Shown: positions 1-8,084 of the stretch, in pieces
How positions within the stretch are numbered: position 1 is the stretch's first letter
How the letters are laid out: the number at the start of each line of letters is the position of its first letter
Assembly (NCBI RefSeq): GCF_001457415.1
Contig: NZ_LN881722.1
Location: 186,001 to 250,000, forward strand
Direction: 5' to 3'
DNA length: 64,000 nt
Origin: Gorillibacterium timonense
GTDB lineage: Bacteria > Bacillota > Bacilli > Paenibacillales > NBRC-103111
The notes under the pieces: model-generated
Told to the model about the DNA's origin: nothing
Databases searched by the model: none
Seen by the model: the letters and a program-made list of their open reading frames with translations, nothing else
Program-made: the position numbers and the translations under genes

Positions 1-2
1 CG

Positions 3-386
3 CTCCGACGCCCCGGGCGATTCAATCACCTGCTGTTCGTTTCGCCTCCCGAGCCCGCTGAACGGGAGCGCATCCTGGAGTTGAAGCTGGCGGGCAAACC
101 GCAAGAGAAGCTGAACCTGAAGAAGTGGGCGGAAGGAGCCACGCATTTTTCCGGGGCCGATCTGGAGCAAATCGTGCGAGATGCGGTTGAGAAAGCGCTG
201 GAACGCTCTCTGGAGAGTGGCAGCATTCAGCCGATTACGGACGGAGACTTGAAGGCGGTGTTTCAAGAACGTAAGGCGACGACGCTGGATTGGTTCTCCA
301 CGGCGAAGAACTACGCGACCTTCAGCGACACGAACAAAGACTACGAGCTGGTGCTGGACTACATCCGGGCGAATCGGATCAAGTAG
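3..386 (+). CDS. AAA ATPase, C-terminal part (5' end outside window)
   Basis: The reading frame is open from the left edge and ends with TAG at 384-386, so only the last ~127 residues are present. The visible part starts with LRRPGRFNHLLF, the arginine-finger stretch just after sensor 1 of AAA ATPases of the FtsH/Vps4/SpoVK type. It continues through the small alpha-helical lid domain, where FSGADLEQIVRDAVEKAL is the typical sensor-2 helix segment. The P-loop and Walker B lie outside the window, so activity cannot be judged. No protease domain follows, so it is a plain AAA ATPase/chaperone rather than FtsH. The next gene, a TPR membrane protein, starts 23 bases downstream on the same strand and probably forms an operon with it; an ATPase plus TPR adaptor pair is plausible. 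The substrate is unknown. Confidence 0.8.
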   Translation, partial: LRRPGRFNHLLFVSPPEPAERERILELKLAGKPQEKLNLKKWAEGATHFSGADLEQIVRDAVEKALERSLESGSIQPITDGDLKAVFQERKATTLDWFSTAKNYATFSDTNKDYELVLDYIRANRIK

Positions 387-409
387 GCGGAGGCGTCGGG
401 AGGAAGGCC

Positions 410-1285
410 ATGGAAGAGTCCACACATGCGGACCGGGCGGACCGGCTGCTGCAATGGAGCCGGTATTCGGAGGCGATTCGCGAGACGGAGGATTGGATCC
501 GGGAGGATCCGGAGGATGCCGCCGCGTACGCCTTCCTCGGGCGAATCCATCTGGTGCAGAACCGGTACGACGAGGCGATCAAATGGGCGAACGAAGCGCT
601 GCGGCTTGATCCGGCGAGCGAGCTCGGTTGGTTCGTGCGCGTGAATACCCTTTACAGCCAAGAACACTTTGATCCATTTAAACGGGATGTGCAGGAGGCT
701 CGCCGGATTGATCCGTACGAGGCGCATTATCCCTACCTCCTGTTTAACTATCATCACAAGAAGGGGGAACTCCCGGAGGCCAGGGCTTCGCTTGAGGAAG
801 CGCTTGAATTGCAGCCTGAGAATTCCCTGTATCTCGCTTCGCTCAGCTATTTGGAGGCCAACTCCAAAAACATCCCGGCATCCGTTGAAGCGGAGGAAGC
901 CGCTCTTCGAATCAATCCCGAGAGTTCCCTGACCTTTCTGTATTTGGGTTGGGCCGCCGAGAAGCGGGGCGATTACAAGAAGGAATTGCTGTACCTGGAG
1001 AACGCCGTCCGCCTCAATCCCGAGAACAAGCAAACCCGTGACGAGTATCTTGAGAGCTTGAAGAAAAACTATTGGGTTTATCGAGTGCTGTTTCTGTCTT
1101 CTCCACGGAAGCGGAAACCTTGGCAAACGGTGCTTTTCTTGGTTTTCTGTGTGGCTTTTCTTCGTCAGTTCTTCTTGCTTTTTATCCTGTTCGTTCTGCT
1201 CGCTTTGTTGGTGAATGGGATAACCCGGCTGCTTGTGCGGGTGAAGGTGTTCGGGTGGCGGTCGCTTTTTCGGAAGAGGGAGTAG
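410..1285 (+). CDS. TPR-repeat protein with C-terminal membrane anchor
   Basis: A 291-residue protein. The ATG at 410 is chosen because GGGAGGAAGG lies just upstream; an in-frame start further upstream would overlap the ATPase and has no such site. Residues ~10-235 consist of tetratricopeptide-like helix pairs, for example AYAFLGRIHLVQNRYDEAIKW and LYLGWAAEKRGDYKKELLYL, each ending in ...LDP or ...LNPE. A strongly hydrophobic segment near residues 245-275 should anchor the protein in the membrane with the TPR array in the cytoplasm. TPR arrays bind other proteins, so it may recruit a client to the upstream AAA ATPase (inference from gene order only). The exact function is unknown. Confidence 0.8.
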   Translation: MEESTHADRADRLLQWSRYSEAIRETEDWIREDPEDAAAYAFLGRIHLVQNRYDEAIKWANEALRLDPASELGWFVRVNTLYSQEHFDPFKRDVQEARRIDPYEAHYPYLLFNYHHKKGELPEARASLEEALELQPENSLYLASLSYLEANSKNIPASVEAEEAALRINPESSLTFLYLGWAAEKRGDYKKELLYLENAVRLNPENKQTRDEYLESLKKNYWVYRVLFLSSPRKRKPWQTVLFLVFCVAFLRQFFLLFILFVLLALLVNGITRLLVRVKVFGWRSLFRKRE

Positions 1286-1386
1286 GGGAATGGATGCGTA
1301 GGGAGTCTATGATGCTAGCGGAGCCGGCAGCGATCCTGAACATGAAGGATTCTAAGGTCTTTGGTCACGAGTTAAGCTGGATGGAG

Positions 1387-1415
1387 TTGGCTTAATCGGC
1401 GGGAAAAGCTATAAT
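1387..1415 (+). promoter_or_regulatory. sigma-A type promoter for the YeeI-like gene
   Basis: TTGGCT at 1387-1392 and a perfect TATAAT at 1410-1415 are separated by 17 bases. The expected start is near 1422, giving a leader of about 90 nt before the ATG at 1514. A TTGACA at 1443-1448 has no good -10 partner. Confidence 0.6.
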
Positions 1416-1513
1416 AGAAAGCGACTGTGTACAGGAAGCGTGTTGACAAGCCGGCTCTCGGACGGGTACGGGGTTGCCTGCACGCTATATTGAGTGAAAG
1501 CGAGCGATAACCG

Positions 1514-2233
1514 ATGGGTCGTAAGTGGAACAACATCAAGGAAAAGAAAGCGTCCAAAGATGCCAACAACAGCCGGGTCTATGCCAAGTTCGGCTTGGAG
1601 ATTTATGTAGCCGCCAAACGGGGGGAGCCCAACCCGGATTCCAACCAGGCGTTAAAATTTGTGCTTGAGCGCGCCAAGACCTACAACGTGCCGAAGGCAA
1701 TCATCGACCGCGCCATCGACAAGGCCAAAGGCTCCGGCGACGAGACGTATGACGAGCTGCGCTACGAGGGCTTTGGCCCGAACGGCGCGATGGTCATCGT
1801 CGACGCGCTGACCAACAACGTCAACCGCACCGCCTCCGAAGTGCGCTCCGCCTTCAACAAGAACGGCGGCAACCTCGGCGTCAGTGGGTCGGTCAGCTAT
1901 ATGTTCGACCAGACAGCCGTCATCGGCCTCGAAGGCAAAACGGCAGAGGAAGTGCTGGAGCTTCTGATGGAAGCGGATGTTGAAGTCCGCGACATTCTGG
2001 AGGAAGAGGATTCGGTCATCGTGTACGCCGAGCCGGATCAGTTCAGTGCCGTGCAAGAAGCTCTACGCGGAGCGGGCGTGAAGGACTTCACGGTAGCGGA
2101 GCTCACCATGCTGCCGCAAAACTACATTTCGCTTCCGGCGGAATCGGTGGCCCAGTTCGAGAAGCTGATCGACGCCCTGGAAGATCTGGACGACGTTCAA
2201 CAGGTGTACCATAATGTCGAGCTGGAAGACTAA
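1514..2233 (+). CDS. yeeI: YebC/PmpR (DUF28) family protein, YeeI subgroup
   Basis: A 239-residue cytosolic protein of the YebC/PmpR/TACO1 family. The opening [21 protein letters not shown] and the block [28 protein letters not shown] are hallmarks, and the length matches Bacillus subtilis YeeI, the shorter-headed branch of the family. Members are described either as DNA-binding regulators or as ribosome-associated factors that help translation of difficult sequences; the sequence cannot decide between these. The start is fixed by the conserved N-terminus; the ribosome binding site is weak (GAGTGAAAGCGAG). It has its own promoter (1387-1415) and is monocistronic, followed by a strong hairpin at 2437-2481. 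Confidence 0.93.
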   Translation: MGRKWNNIKEKKASKDANNSRVYAKFGLEIYVAAKRGEPNPDSNQALKFVLERAKTYNVPKAIIDRAIDKAKGSGDETYDELRYEGFGPNGAMVIVDALTNNVNRTASEVRSAFNKNGGNLGVSGSVSYMFDQTAVIGLEGKTAEEVLELLMEADVEVRDILEEEDSVIVYAEPDQFSAVQEALRGAGVKDFTVAELTMLPQNYISLPAESVAQFEKLIDALEDLDDVQQVYHNVELED

Positions 2234-2436
2234 TCTTCGGACGAGCTCGTGTTAGGCAGCCCGTTTCCGAACGATCGGCTTTCGTAAGGCGATAACATCT
2301 TCAAGAATAGATGCAGCTATCGCAAGATTGTTGCTCATTCTCGAAGGTGTTTTTTCATGGTCTCGCAAGCACGCTAATGATTCTGTGAAGGATGTTACCC
2401 TGAGCTGGCGATTGATTCAGCGTTCGCCTGGATGGC

Positions 2437-2481
2437 AAAAGGACTCTTCTCCCGGTAAGCAGCGGGGGAAAGAGTCCTTTT
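2437..2481. terminator. Hairpin terminator between convergent genes
   Basis: AAAAGGACTCTT (2437-2448) pairs perfectly with AAGAGTCCTTTT (2470-2481), with further C/G pairing inside the loop. It lies between the YeeI-like gene on plus and the RMD1 pair on minus and can serve both strands because A/T runs flank the stem. Confidence 0.75.
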
Positions 2482-2542
2482 GTCACGTAGTCCAGCGGTT
2501 TTCTTGCCGTATAAAACGATGCGAGGAATACCATTAGTCGTG

Positions 2543-3463
2543 CTAGTGATGCAACAGCATCCGTACCAACGCACCGAGCGGGAAAAGCAGCAGAAGGAAG
2601 ATCTCCCACACGTAGAGACGGTTCTCGTTCGATTCGAAGCTGAGTGAATTGTGTGTCTTCATGGCCGTGCGCAGACTGCCCATCTTGCTTTCTATGACCT
2701 CATACCGATCGTTCAGCTCGTAATGCTCGGCGAGGGCGTCGTACAGGCTGCGGCTGTTCCAGCTGTCGCCTTCAGCCGTCGTCCGGTCGAAGATGCGAAT
2801 CGTCAGGATGCTGTCAAACTCGAATTTGAGGAATTTTGCCAACACGGAGGAAGAGGAGCGCTTGTTAAAGCGCAGCCGACCGCGCTGCAAGTTGTCGATC
2901 AACTGCTCCGACTGGTCGAGGTGGTCGTCCACATCGGCTTCGATCTTGGTCAGGGCGGCCGATTTGGCGAGAAGGCTTGCGACCAACGGTAAAATCGACT
3001 CTTCGACCCGGAAGCGAAGCGGAGATCCGTCCCAAGGCGAGAACTCGCCTTCCTCATCGACTTCCAACACGTGACTTTCGGTATAACGGGCCACCATGGC
3101 ATAATCGATCTCGTCCACAAGCCCGGCGAGAAATTCATAGAACGTCTGCTGCTCTCCCTCATCGAGATCGAGGAAGGTCGCACAGCCGTATTCAAACAGA
3201 TACACCCGCTTGCCCGGGCAGGGCTTCTGTAGAATCCGCTCCAGATGCGCCTCGTTCAGCTCTAGATATTCCTTCCAGCTGACGGTCCGCTCGATCCGGA
3301 AGAAGCTGGCGGGCTTATCCAAGTCGATGGAGGAGCCGATGACGCAGCTTTTGAAGCGGAGGAGCCGGGCGGGAGGAGCAGGCGGGGCCGACGCAGAAGC
3401 CGAATCTGAATCAGGAGCCATTCGCGGCAGCCGCAGGAGAGAACCGGAATCGTCTGTATGCAC
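2543..3463 (-). CDS. RMD1/YagE-family (DUF155) protein, second of a tandem pair
   Basis: A 306-residue protein. It starts with GTG behind AAGGAGGGG, which overlaps the stop codon of the upstream paralogue, so translation is probably coupled. Residues ~35-240 form the RMD1/DUF155 domain, with the signature HYELNDRYEVIESKMGSLR near residue 250. A C-terminal hydrophobic helix (LYVWEIFLLLLFPLGALV) is the usual single anchor of this family. An Ala/Pro/Ser-rich stretch near residues 18-33 is specific to this copy. Eukaryotic relatives act at mitochondria (Rmd1, RMND1); bacterial members have no settled function. It forms a two-gene operon with the upstream DUF155 gene. Confidence 0.85.
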   Translation of the reverse strand: MHTDDSGSLLRLPRMAPDSDSASASAPPAPPARLLRFKSCVIGSSIDLDKPASFFRIERTVSWKEYLELNEAHLERILQKPCPGKRVYLFEYGCATFLDLDEGEQQTFYEFLAGLVDEIDYAMVARYTESHVLEVDEEGEFSPWDGSPLRFRVEESILPLVASLLAKSAALTKIEADVDDHLDQSEQLIDNLQRGRLRFNKRSSSSVLAKFLKFEFDSILTIRIFDRTTAEGDSWNSRSLYDALAEHYELNDRYEVIESKMGSLRTAMKTHNSLSFESNENRLYVWEIFLLLLFPLGALVRMLLHH

Positions 3464-3476
3464 GCTGCTCCCCTCC

Positions 3477-4307
3477 TTACCGGAACGCTTCGATGAGCAT
3501 CAGCACAACCTCGGCGACGATCAGAAGCACGATGACCCATTCGACGAAGATCCCGCGGGTCGAGTGGCTGATGGTGGAGAAGCCCTCCATGATGTTGTAG
3601 AGAATGGCGGTCTTGCTCTTCAGGATCTCGTAGCGGTCGTTCAGCTCGAAGAATTCCGCCATCTGGTGGTAAAAGTCGCCTGCCTCGCTGTTCGTCCACG
3701 TAATATCCGGCTTGTCGAGAATCATGATGTAGGCGATGGTATTGTATTCATGGCGCACGATGCGGGCCGTTGTTCGGGCGAGCTCTTTGTCGCTGATGCG
3801 CAGATTTGCTTTTTCCAGGCGGTCGATCATCGTTTCCAAGCGGTCAAGAATCTTGCCGAGCTCCTCCTCGGTCTTCTCCAGAGCAACTGATTTGGCGAGG
3901 ACGATGGAGATCAGCTCGGGATAAAACAGCTCGAACTCCGGCACGATGACATACTCATCGGTCAGATGAAGCATTTCGGTATCTCCGATTTGGAGACGGT
4001 AGTCGTCAGTATAGCGGTCGAACTCGGCGAGCTTGATCTCTGGCTCGAAGGATTGCATGTACTTTAAGAAGCTCTTGATCTCCGCAGGCTCTGTGTGATT
4101 GATGAAGACGATGCTGCCGAAGGAGAACACCAGCACCTTTTGCGCCGGATCCACCTTTTTGCGGAGTATGGTCCCCAAGATTTCGTCCTGCAGGATCAAG
4201 GGCTCTTCCCAGGTGTACTTCTTCGGAATGCCGCAGTCGCTGGCCACCTTATTCAAGTCGATCTCATTGGTTATGGCATAAGCTTTGAATGTCATAGCGC
4301 TCATCAT
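3477..4307 (-). CDS. RMD1/YagE-family (DUF155) protein, first of a tandem pair
   Basis: A 276-residue paralogue of the following gene. It shares the domain signature (FFELNDRYEILKSKTAILYNI), the long helical stretch before it (LEKTEEELGKILDRLETMIDRLE, likely coiled coil) and a C-terminal membrane helix (WVIVLLIVAEVVLMLIEAF). The start has AAGAAGGGTG upstream; ATG at 4307 or the adjacent ATG at 4304 both fit. The two proteins differ strongly outside the motif, so this is an old duplication, and the two may form a heteromer (inference). Bacterial function is unknown. Confidence 0.85.
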   Translation of the reverse strand: MMSAMTFKAYAITNEIDLNKVASDCGIPKKYTWEEPLILQDEILGTILRKKVDPAQKVLVFSFGSIVFINHTEPAEIKSFLKYMQSFEPEIKLAEFDRYTDDYRLQIGDTEMLHLTDEYVIVPEFELFYPELISIVLAKSVALEKTEEELGKILDRLETMIDRLEKANLRISDKELARTTARIVRHEYNTIAYIMILDKPDITWTNSEAGDFYHQMAEFFELNDRYEILKSKTAILYNIMEGFSTISHSTRGIFVEWVIVLLIVAEVVLMLIEAFR

Positions 4308-4438
4308 CTATCACCCTTCTTTACAGAGTATACCAACGGGAACGCGGTGGCAAATCGGGATTTCCATTGCTATCTGGGCATTCAATAAATATACTGGTTT
4401 TATGCGTGTGAGACGTTTCACAGAAAGAAGATGATGAA

Positions 4439-5410
4439 GTGCCAAGCGTTGAGAGCATTGCAATCAAGAAGCGCCTACTGCAGGAAGGCTTTCACGCCAA
4501 GTGGCAGAGCGCGGAGTCGATCCGGGCTTATCTGGAAAGCTTACCGGCGTATCCAGCTCTTTCCTTCAAGAGGACGGGCTGGCAGGAGGATCGCTATGAC
4601 GATCCGGATTGGGGCCAGGTAAAGGTTTACCGGTTCGGCGAGCAGACGGATAAGAAGGGGACGCTCGTCTATTATCACGGCGGGGCTTATATTGAAGAAA
4701 TCCTGCCGCCCCACTTTTCCTTTGCCGAGGCGCTTGTCTCGTTAACGGGGTTACCCGTTATCGTGCCGAATTACCCGACGGTTCCGGCGGCAACGGCGGA
4801 TACCTTGAACCGGCTGCTGGCCGGCTTCTATGATTTTGTTCACAGTCAGACGGACGGGCCTGTTCACCTGATTGGGGACTCCGCGGGAGCTGCGCTCGCC
4901 CTGAATGCGGCGAAGCAGGGGATCGCGTCCTCAAGAGAAGCGGCGACCCTGACTCTCCTGTCTCCCTGGGTGGATGTGACGACAGACAATCCGCGCATCG
5001 AGGAAGAAGGGCTGGCGGAGCTGGATGTCTTCCTGCAGCCTCCGGGCTTGGGAGAAGTGGGCAGGCTGTTCGCGGGCGATCTGGGCGTGAAGCATCCACT
5101 CGCCAGCCCGCTGTTCGGATCGCTCGCCGGGCTGCCGCGCACGCTGGTTCTCATCGGCACCGCGGACAGCCTGCTGCCAGATGCCCGCCTGCTGCAGGAC
5201 AAGCTGAAGCGGGAAGGGGTCGATTCCCGTTATATGGAGTTCGCCGACATGATGCACGCCTGGCCGCTCTTTTCGATGCCGGAGGCGGAGGAAGCGCGGA
5301 GGCTGATCCGGGATTTCGTTTGTTCTGCCGGTTCTGTTTCCGGCGCCGCTGACACGGTCCCGGATTCGACGGCGAAAGGCCGCCATTCGGAAAGTGGGGG
5401 GAAGCCATGA
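4439..5410 (+). CDS. Alpha/beta-hydrolase fold esterase (hormone-sensitive-lipase type)
   Basis: A 323-residue cytosolic esterase/lipase. HGG at residues 80-82 is the oxyanion-hole motif of the HSL family, and GDSAG at 146-150 carries the nucleophile Ser148. The Asp of GTADSLLPD and the His of MMHAWPL complete a full triad. The start is a GTG at 4439 behind AGAAAGAAG; the two ATGs just before it are out of frame. The C-terminal ~30 residues, rich in Ala/Ser/Asp, go beyond the fold. The stop overlaps the ATG of the prenyltransferase gene (ATGA), so the two are translationally coupled. The substrate is unknown; small acyl esters are the family norm. Confidence 0.88.
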   Translation: MPSVESIAIKKRLLQEGFHAKWQSAESIRAYLESLPAYPALSFKRTGWQEDRYDDPDWGQVKVYRFGEQTDKKGTLVYYHGGAYIEEILPPHFSFAEALVSLTGLPVIVPNYPTVPAATADTLNRLLAGFYDFVHSQTDGPVHLIGDSAGAALALNAAKQGIASSREAATLTLLSPWVDVTTDNPRIEEEGLAELDVFLQPPGLGEVGRLFAGDLGVKHPLASPLFGSLAGLPRTLVLIGTADSLLPDARLLQDKLKREGVDSRYMEFADMMHAWPLFSMPEAEEARRLIRDFVCSAGSVSGAADTVPDSTAKGRHSESGGKP

Positions 5411-6279
5411 GTTTACTTCGCGGCTTCTACGGAAAGCTGCATGATTACGGAGTGCTGGTGATGTTCCAGCACACGATCTTTTCGTTCTCCTTCGCGATCG
5501 TTTCGCTGCTCCTCGCAGCGGGCGGGTTTCCCTCCTGGAGGCTGCTCGCCATCATCGTTGTCGCCCTGCTTGCCGCGCGGACGGGAGCGAACGCGCTCAA
5601 CCGGGTGATCGACGCGGAGTTTGACAAGCGAAACCCGCGCACCGCCAACCGGCAAATTCCACGGGGGGACATGAGCAAGCGGGAGGCGCTCCTTCTATCC
5701 GTGGTCTGTTTTGTCATTACGCTGTTCGCCGCATTCCTGCTTAACCCGTTATGCGCCGTCTTGGCTCCACCGGCGATTTTTTTTATGGTGATCTATTCGT
5801 ATACGAAACGCTTCACCCCGCTCTGCCATCTGGTGCTCGGGTTCACCTGCTCGATCGCGCCGGTCGGAGCTTGGCTTGCGGTCACCGGCCATTTCAGTTG
5901 GACCCCGATCTTTCTCGCCGGAGCTAACATGTTCTGGGTGGCGGGCTTCGACATCATCTATGGCGCCCAGGACGCCCAATTCGATCATGCGAATGGCCTT
6001 TATTCCATGCTGACCGAGTTCGGGGTTCCGTTCGGGCTGGTCATTTCTACGCTTTTTCATGCGGTGGCCATGTTCTGTCTTCTTGTCGTCGGGCTGCTGC
6101 AGCCCGAATTCGGCTGGATTTACTACTTTGGAGCAGGCATCGTCCTGATTCTGCTCATCATTGAGCATCGCGTCGTCAGCCCGGGGCATCTGCAGCACGC
6201 TACCTTCGCTTCGTATAACATCAACGAGCTGGTGAGCATCGTTTTTCTTGCGTGCGGAGTGCTGGATGTTTTTCTATAA
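5407..6279 (+). CDS. UbiA-family prenyltransferase (MqnP-like)
   Basis: A 290-residue integral membrane protein with about eight hydrophobic helices. The first Asp-rich motif (Asn62, Asp69, Asp73 within NALNRVIDAEFDKRNPRTANR) and the second (DIIYGAQDAQFD, near residue 190) bind Mg-diphosphate and are both intact. The family attaches a polyprenyl chain to an aromatic acceptor. The NPRTANRQIPRG wording resembles the UbiA-like enzymes assigned to the futalosine route of menaquinone synthesis (MqnP) more than MenA. No other mqn or men gene is in the window, so the acceptor is not proven. It is coupled to the esterase upstream and followed after 34 bases by an ABC importer. Confidence 0.85.
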   Translation: MSLLRGFYGKLHDYGVLVMFQHTIFSFSFAIVSLLLAAGGFPSWRLLAIIVVALLAARTGANALNRVIDAEFDKRNPRTANRQIPRGDMSKREALLLSVVCFVITLFAAFLLNPLCAVLAPPAIFFMVIYSYTKRFTPLCHLVLGFTCSIAPVGAWLAVTGHFSWTPIFLAGANMFWVAGFDIIYGAQDAQFDHANGLYSMLTEFGVPFGLVISTLFHAVAMFCLLVVGLLQPEFGWIYYFGAGIVLILLIIEHRVVSPGHLQHATFASYNINELVSIVFLACGVLDVFL

Positions 6280-6313
6280 AACTAGGTATTAGAATCAATA
6301 ACGGAGGATTACT

Positions 6314-7288
6314 ATGAACTTGATGAAAACCACGATTCGAAGCGGACTTATCCTAACGACGATCGCCCTGGCTCTCGCGGGCTGCGGCAAAACCGACAAT
6401 ACCGACAAAGCATCTGATTCCGGTTCTCCAGCGAAGGAGCCGGTTGTTGTCTCGCTCGGCATGCTGCCGTCCATAGACGAAATCCCGTTTGTCATCGCCC
6501 ATCAGCAGGGGTTTGACACCAAGCACGGGGTAACCTTTGACATTGAGACCTTCAAAAGCGCGAAAGACCGCGATGCGGCCTTCCAGGCGGGAAAACTGGA
6601 TGCGATCAGCGCCGATCTCGTCGCCATCTCCATCTACAATCAAGCGGGGATGGATGTAAAGATTGCGAGCACGACGATCGGAGGCTTCAGCCTGCTCACC
6701 GGTAACGACTCTATTCAATCGGTCGCGGACCTAAAGGGCAAGTCGGTCATTTTCTCGAAAAATACGTCGACAGAATATACCCTTTCCCGGATGCTGGAGC
6801 AAGCGGGCCTGACGGAAGGAGATATTCAGGCTACGGAGGTTCCGCAGATTCCGACTCGGCTTGAGCTTCTGAAAAACGGCAAGGCGGATGCCGCCATTCT
6901 GCCAGAGCCGTTCGTCACCATGGGGAAGGCGGCGGGGCTTCGCGTGCTGTCCTCGACCAAGGATGCGGGCGTCGACCCGTTCGTGCTGGGCATTCCGCAG
7001 AAGGTGCTCGACACCAAGAAAGAAGCGATTCAAAACATGTACGCCGCCTACAACGAAGCCGTTGATTATATGAAGGCTCATGATCAGGCGGATTATCTCG
7101 ATGTGGTCATCAAGGAAGTTGGATATCCGGAGTCGCTGAAGGCAGAAATCACCGTTCCTGAGTATCCTCATGCGGTTCAGATGGAGGAGGCACAGGTGGA
7201 GGCGGCTTTCTCGTGGGCGAAAACGAAAGGACTGCTCAAAAAGGATCTCGCTCCGAAAGATGTGATCTCCGATGCCGGACTTAAGTAA
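6314..7288 (+). CDS. ABC importer substrate-binding lipoprotein (NitT/TauT/NMT1 type)
   Basis: A 324-residue exported lipoprotein. The signal peptide ends in the lipobox LALAGC with lipidated Cys24. Residues ~45-310 form an NMT1/SsuA-like periplasmic-binding fold (VSLGMLPSIDEIPFVIAHQQGFD, then VADLKGKSVIFSKNTSTEYTL, then GKADAAILPEPF). This family binds small organic ligands such as sulfonates, nitrate, pyrimidine thiamine precursors or aromatic acids. Ribosome binding site GGAGG at 6303-6307. The ATPase and permease follow directly, so the importer is complete. Co-transcription with a prenyltransferase hints at an aromatic or quinone precursor as ligand (inference). Confidence 0.9.
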   Translation: MNLMKTTIRSGLILTTIALALAGCGKTDNTDKASDSGSPAKEPVVVSLGMLPSIDEIPFVIAHQQGFDTKHGVTFDIETFKSAKDRDAAFQAGKLDAISADLVAISIYNQAGMDVKIASTTIGGFSLLTGNDSIQSVADLKGKSVIFSKNTSTEYTLSRMLEQAGLTEGDIQATEVPQIPTRLELLKNGKADAAILPEPFVTMGKAAGLRVLSSTKDAGVDPFVLGIPQKVLDTKKEAIQNMYAAYNEAVDYMKAHDQADYLDVVIKEVGYPESLKAEITVPEYPHAVQMEEAQVEAAFSWAKTKGLLKKDLAPKDVISDAGLK

Positions 7289-7304
7289 AGGGGCGGTTCA
7301 ACCG

Positions 7305-8084
7305 GTGGACGTGATATCGGGCGAGGGGCTAAGCTTATCGGAGATAACCGTAAGCTACCGTAACGGGCATCGGCCCTTGGACCGGTTTAATCTCGTGCTG
7401 CCGAAGAACAGCATCACCTGCATCATCGGCCCCTCCGGCTGTGGCAAGTCGACCTTGCTTCGAGCGGTCGCAGGCCTCGTTCAGCCGGAGAGTGGAGAGA
7501 TCCGCTTGGACGGCGCTCCCGTCCGGCCGAAGGACACCCGCATCGGCTTCGTGCCGCAGAACTTCGGGCTGCTGCCGTGGAAGACGGTGCGGGCGAACAT
7601 CGCCATGGCGATGAAGCTGGCCGAAAAGGGCGCGCAGCCGAAAAGCGCGGCTGAGCGGGAGGCGGAGATCGCCCGCTGGCTGGCCGCGATGGGCATCGCC
7701 GGGCTCAAGGACCGCTATCCGCTGTCCTTGAGCGGCGGGCAGCAGCAGCGGGTTGCCATCGCCCGCGCTTTCGCCCTGCATCCCGCGCTGCTGCTCCTGG
7801 ACGAGCCGTTCTCGGCGCTTGACGCGATGACCCGCGAGAGCATGCAGCAGCTGCTCTGGACGAGCTGGCGCGAGCACCCGGCGACGGCGCTCTTCGTGAC
7901 GCATGACGTGGAAGAAGCGGTTCTGTTGGGAGAGCGGATTCTCGTCATGCCGAAGAGCCGGGAAGCCGGCACCGTGCTGATGGACAATCCGGCAAGCCAT
8001 CTTGATTGGGAAGGACGCCGGGAGAGCGCTTGCTTCTTTGAGCAGACGAACCTCGTGCGAAAGGTCATCCGGGACAAATGGTAA
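7305..8084 (+). CDS. ABC importer ATPase (NitT/TauT type)
   Basis: The ATP-hydrolysing subunit of the importer. Walker A GPSGCGKST, Q-loop VPQNFGLLPW, signature LSGGQQQR, Walker B LLLLDEP and the switch His in VTHDVEEA are all present. I favour GTG at 7305, preceded at good distance by AAAGGGGCGG; the upstream ATG at 7272 lies inside the previous gene and has no visible ribosome binding site, but would add only 11 residues. The closest family is SsuB/TauB/NrtD. Its end overlaps the permease start by 7 bases. Confidence 0.92.
   Translation: MDVISGEGLSLSEITVSYRNGHRPLDRFNLVLPKNSITCIIGPSGCGKSTLLRAVAGLVQPESGEIRLDGAPVRPKDTRIGFVPQNFGLLPWKTVRANIAMAMKLAEKGAQPKSAAEREAEIARWLAAMGIAGLKDRYPLSLSGGQQQRVAIARAFALHPALLLLDEPFSALDAMTRESMQQLLWTSWREHPATALFVTHDVEEAVLLGERILVMPKSREAGTVLMDNPASHLDWEGRRESACFFEQTNLVRKVIRDKW

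Noticed and set aside
1443..1471. TTGACA-based promoter for the YeeI-like gene
   Set aside because: No acceptable -10 at 16-18 bases; the pair at 1387-1415 is far better.
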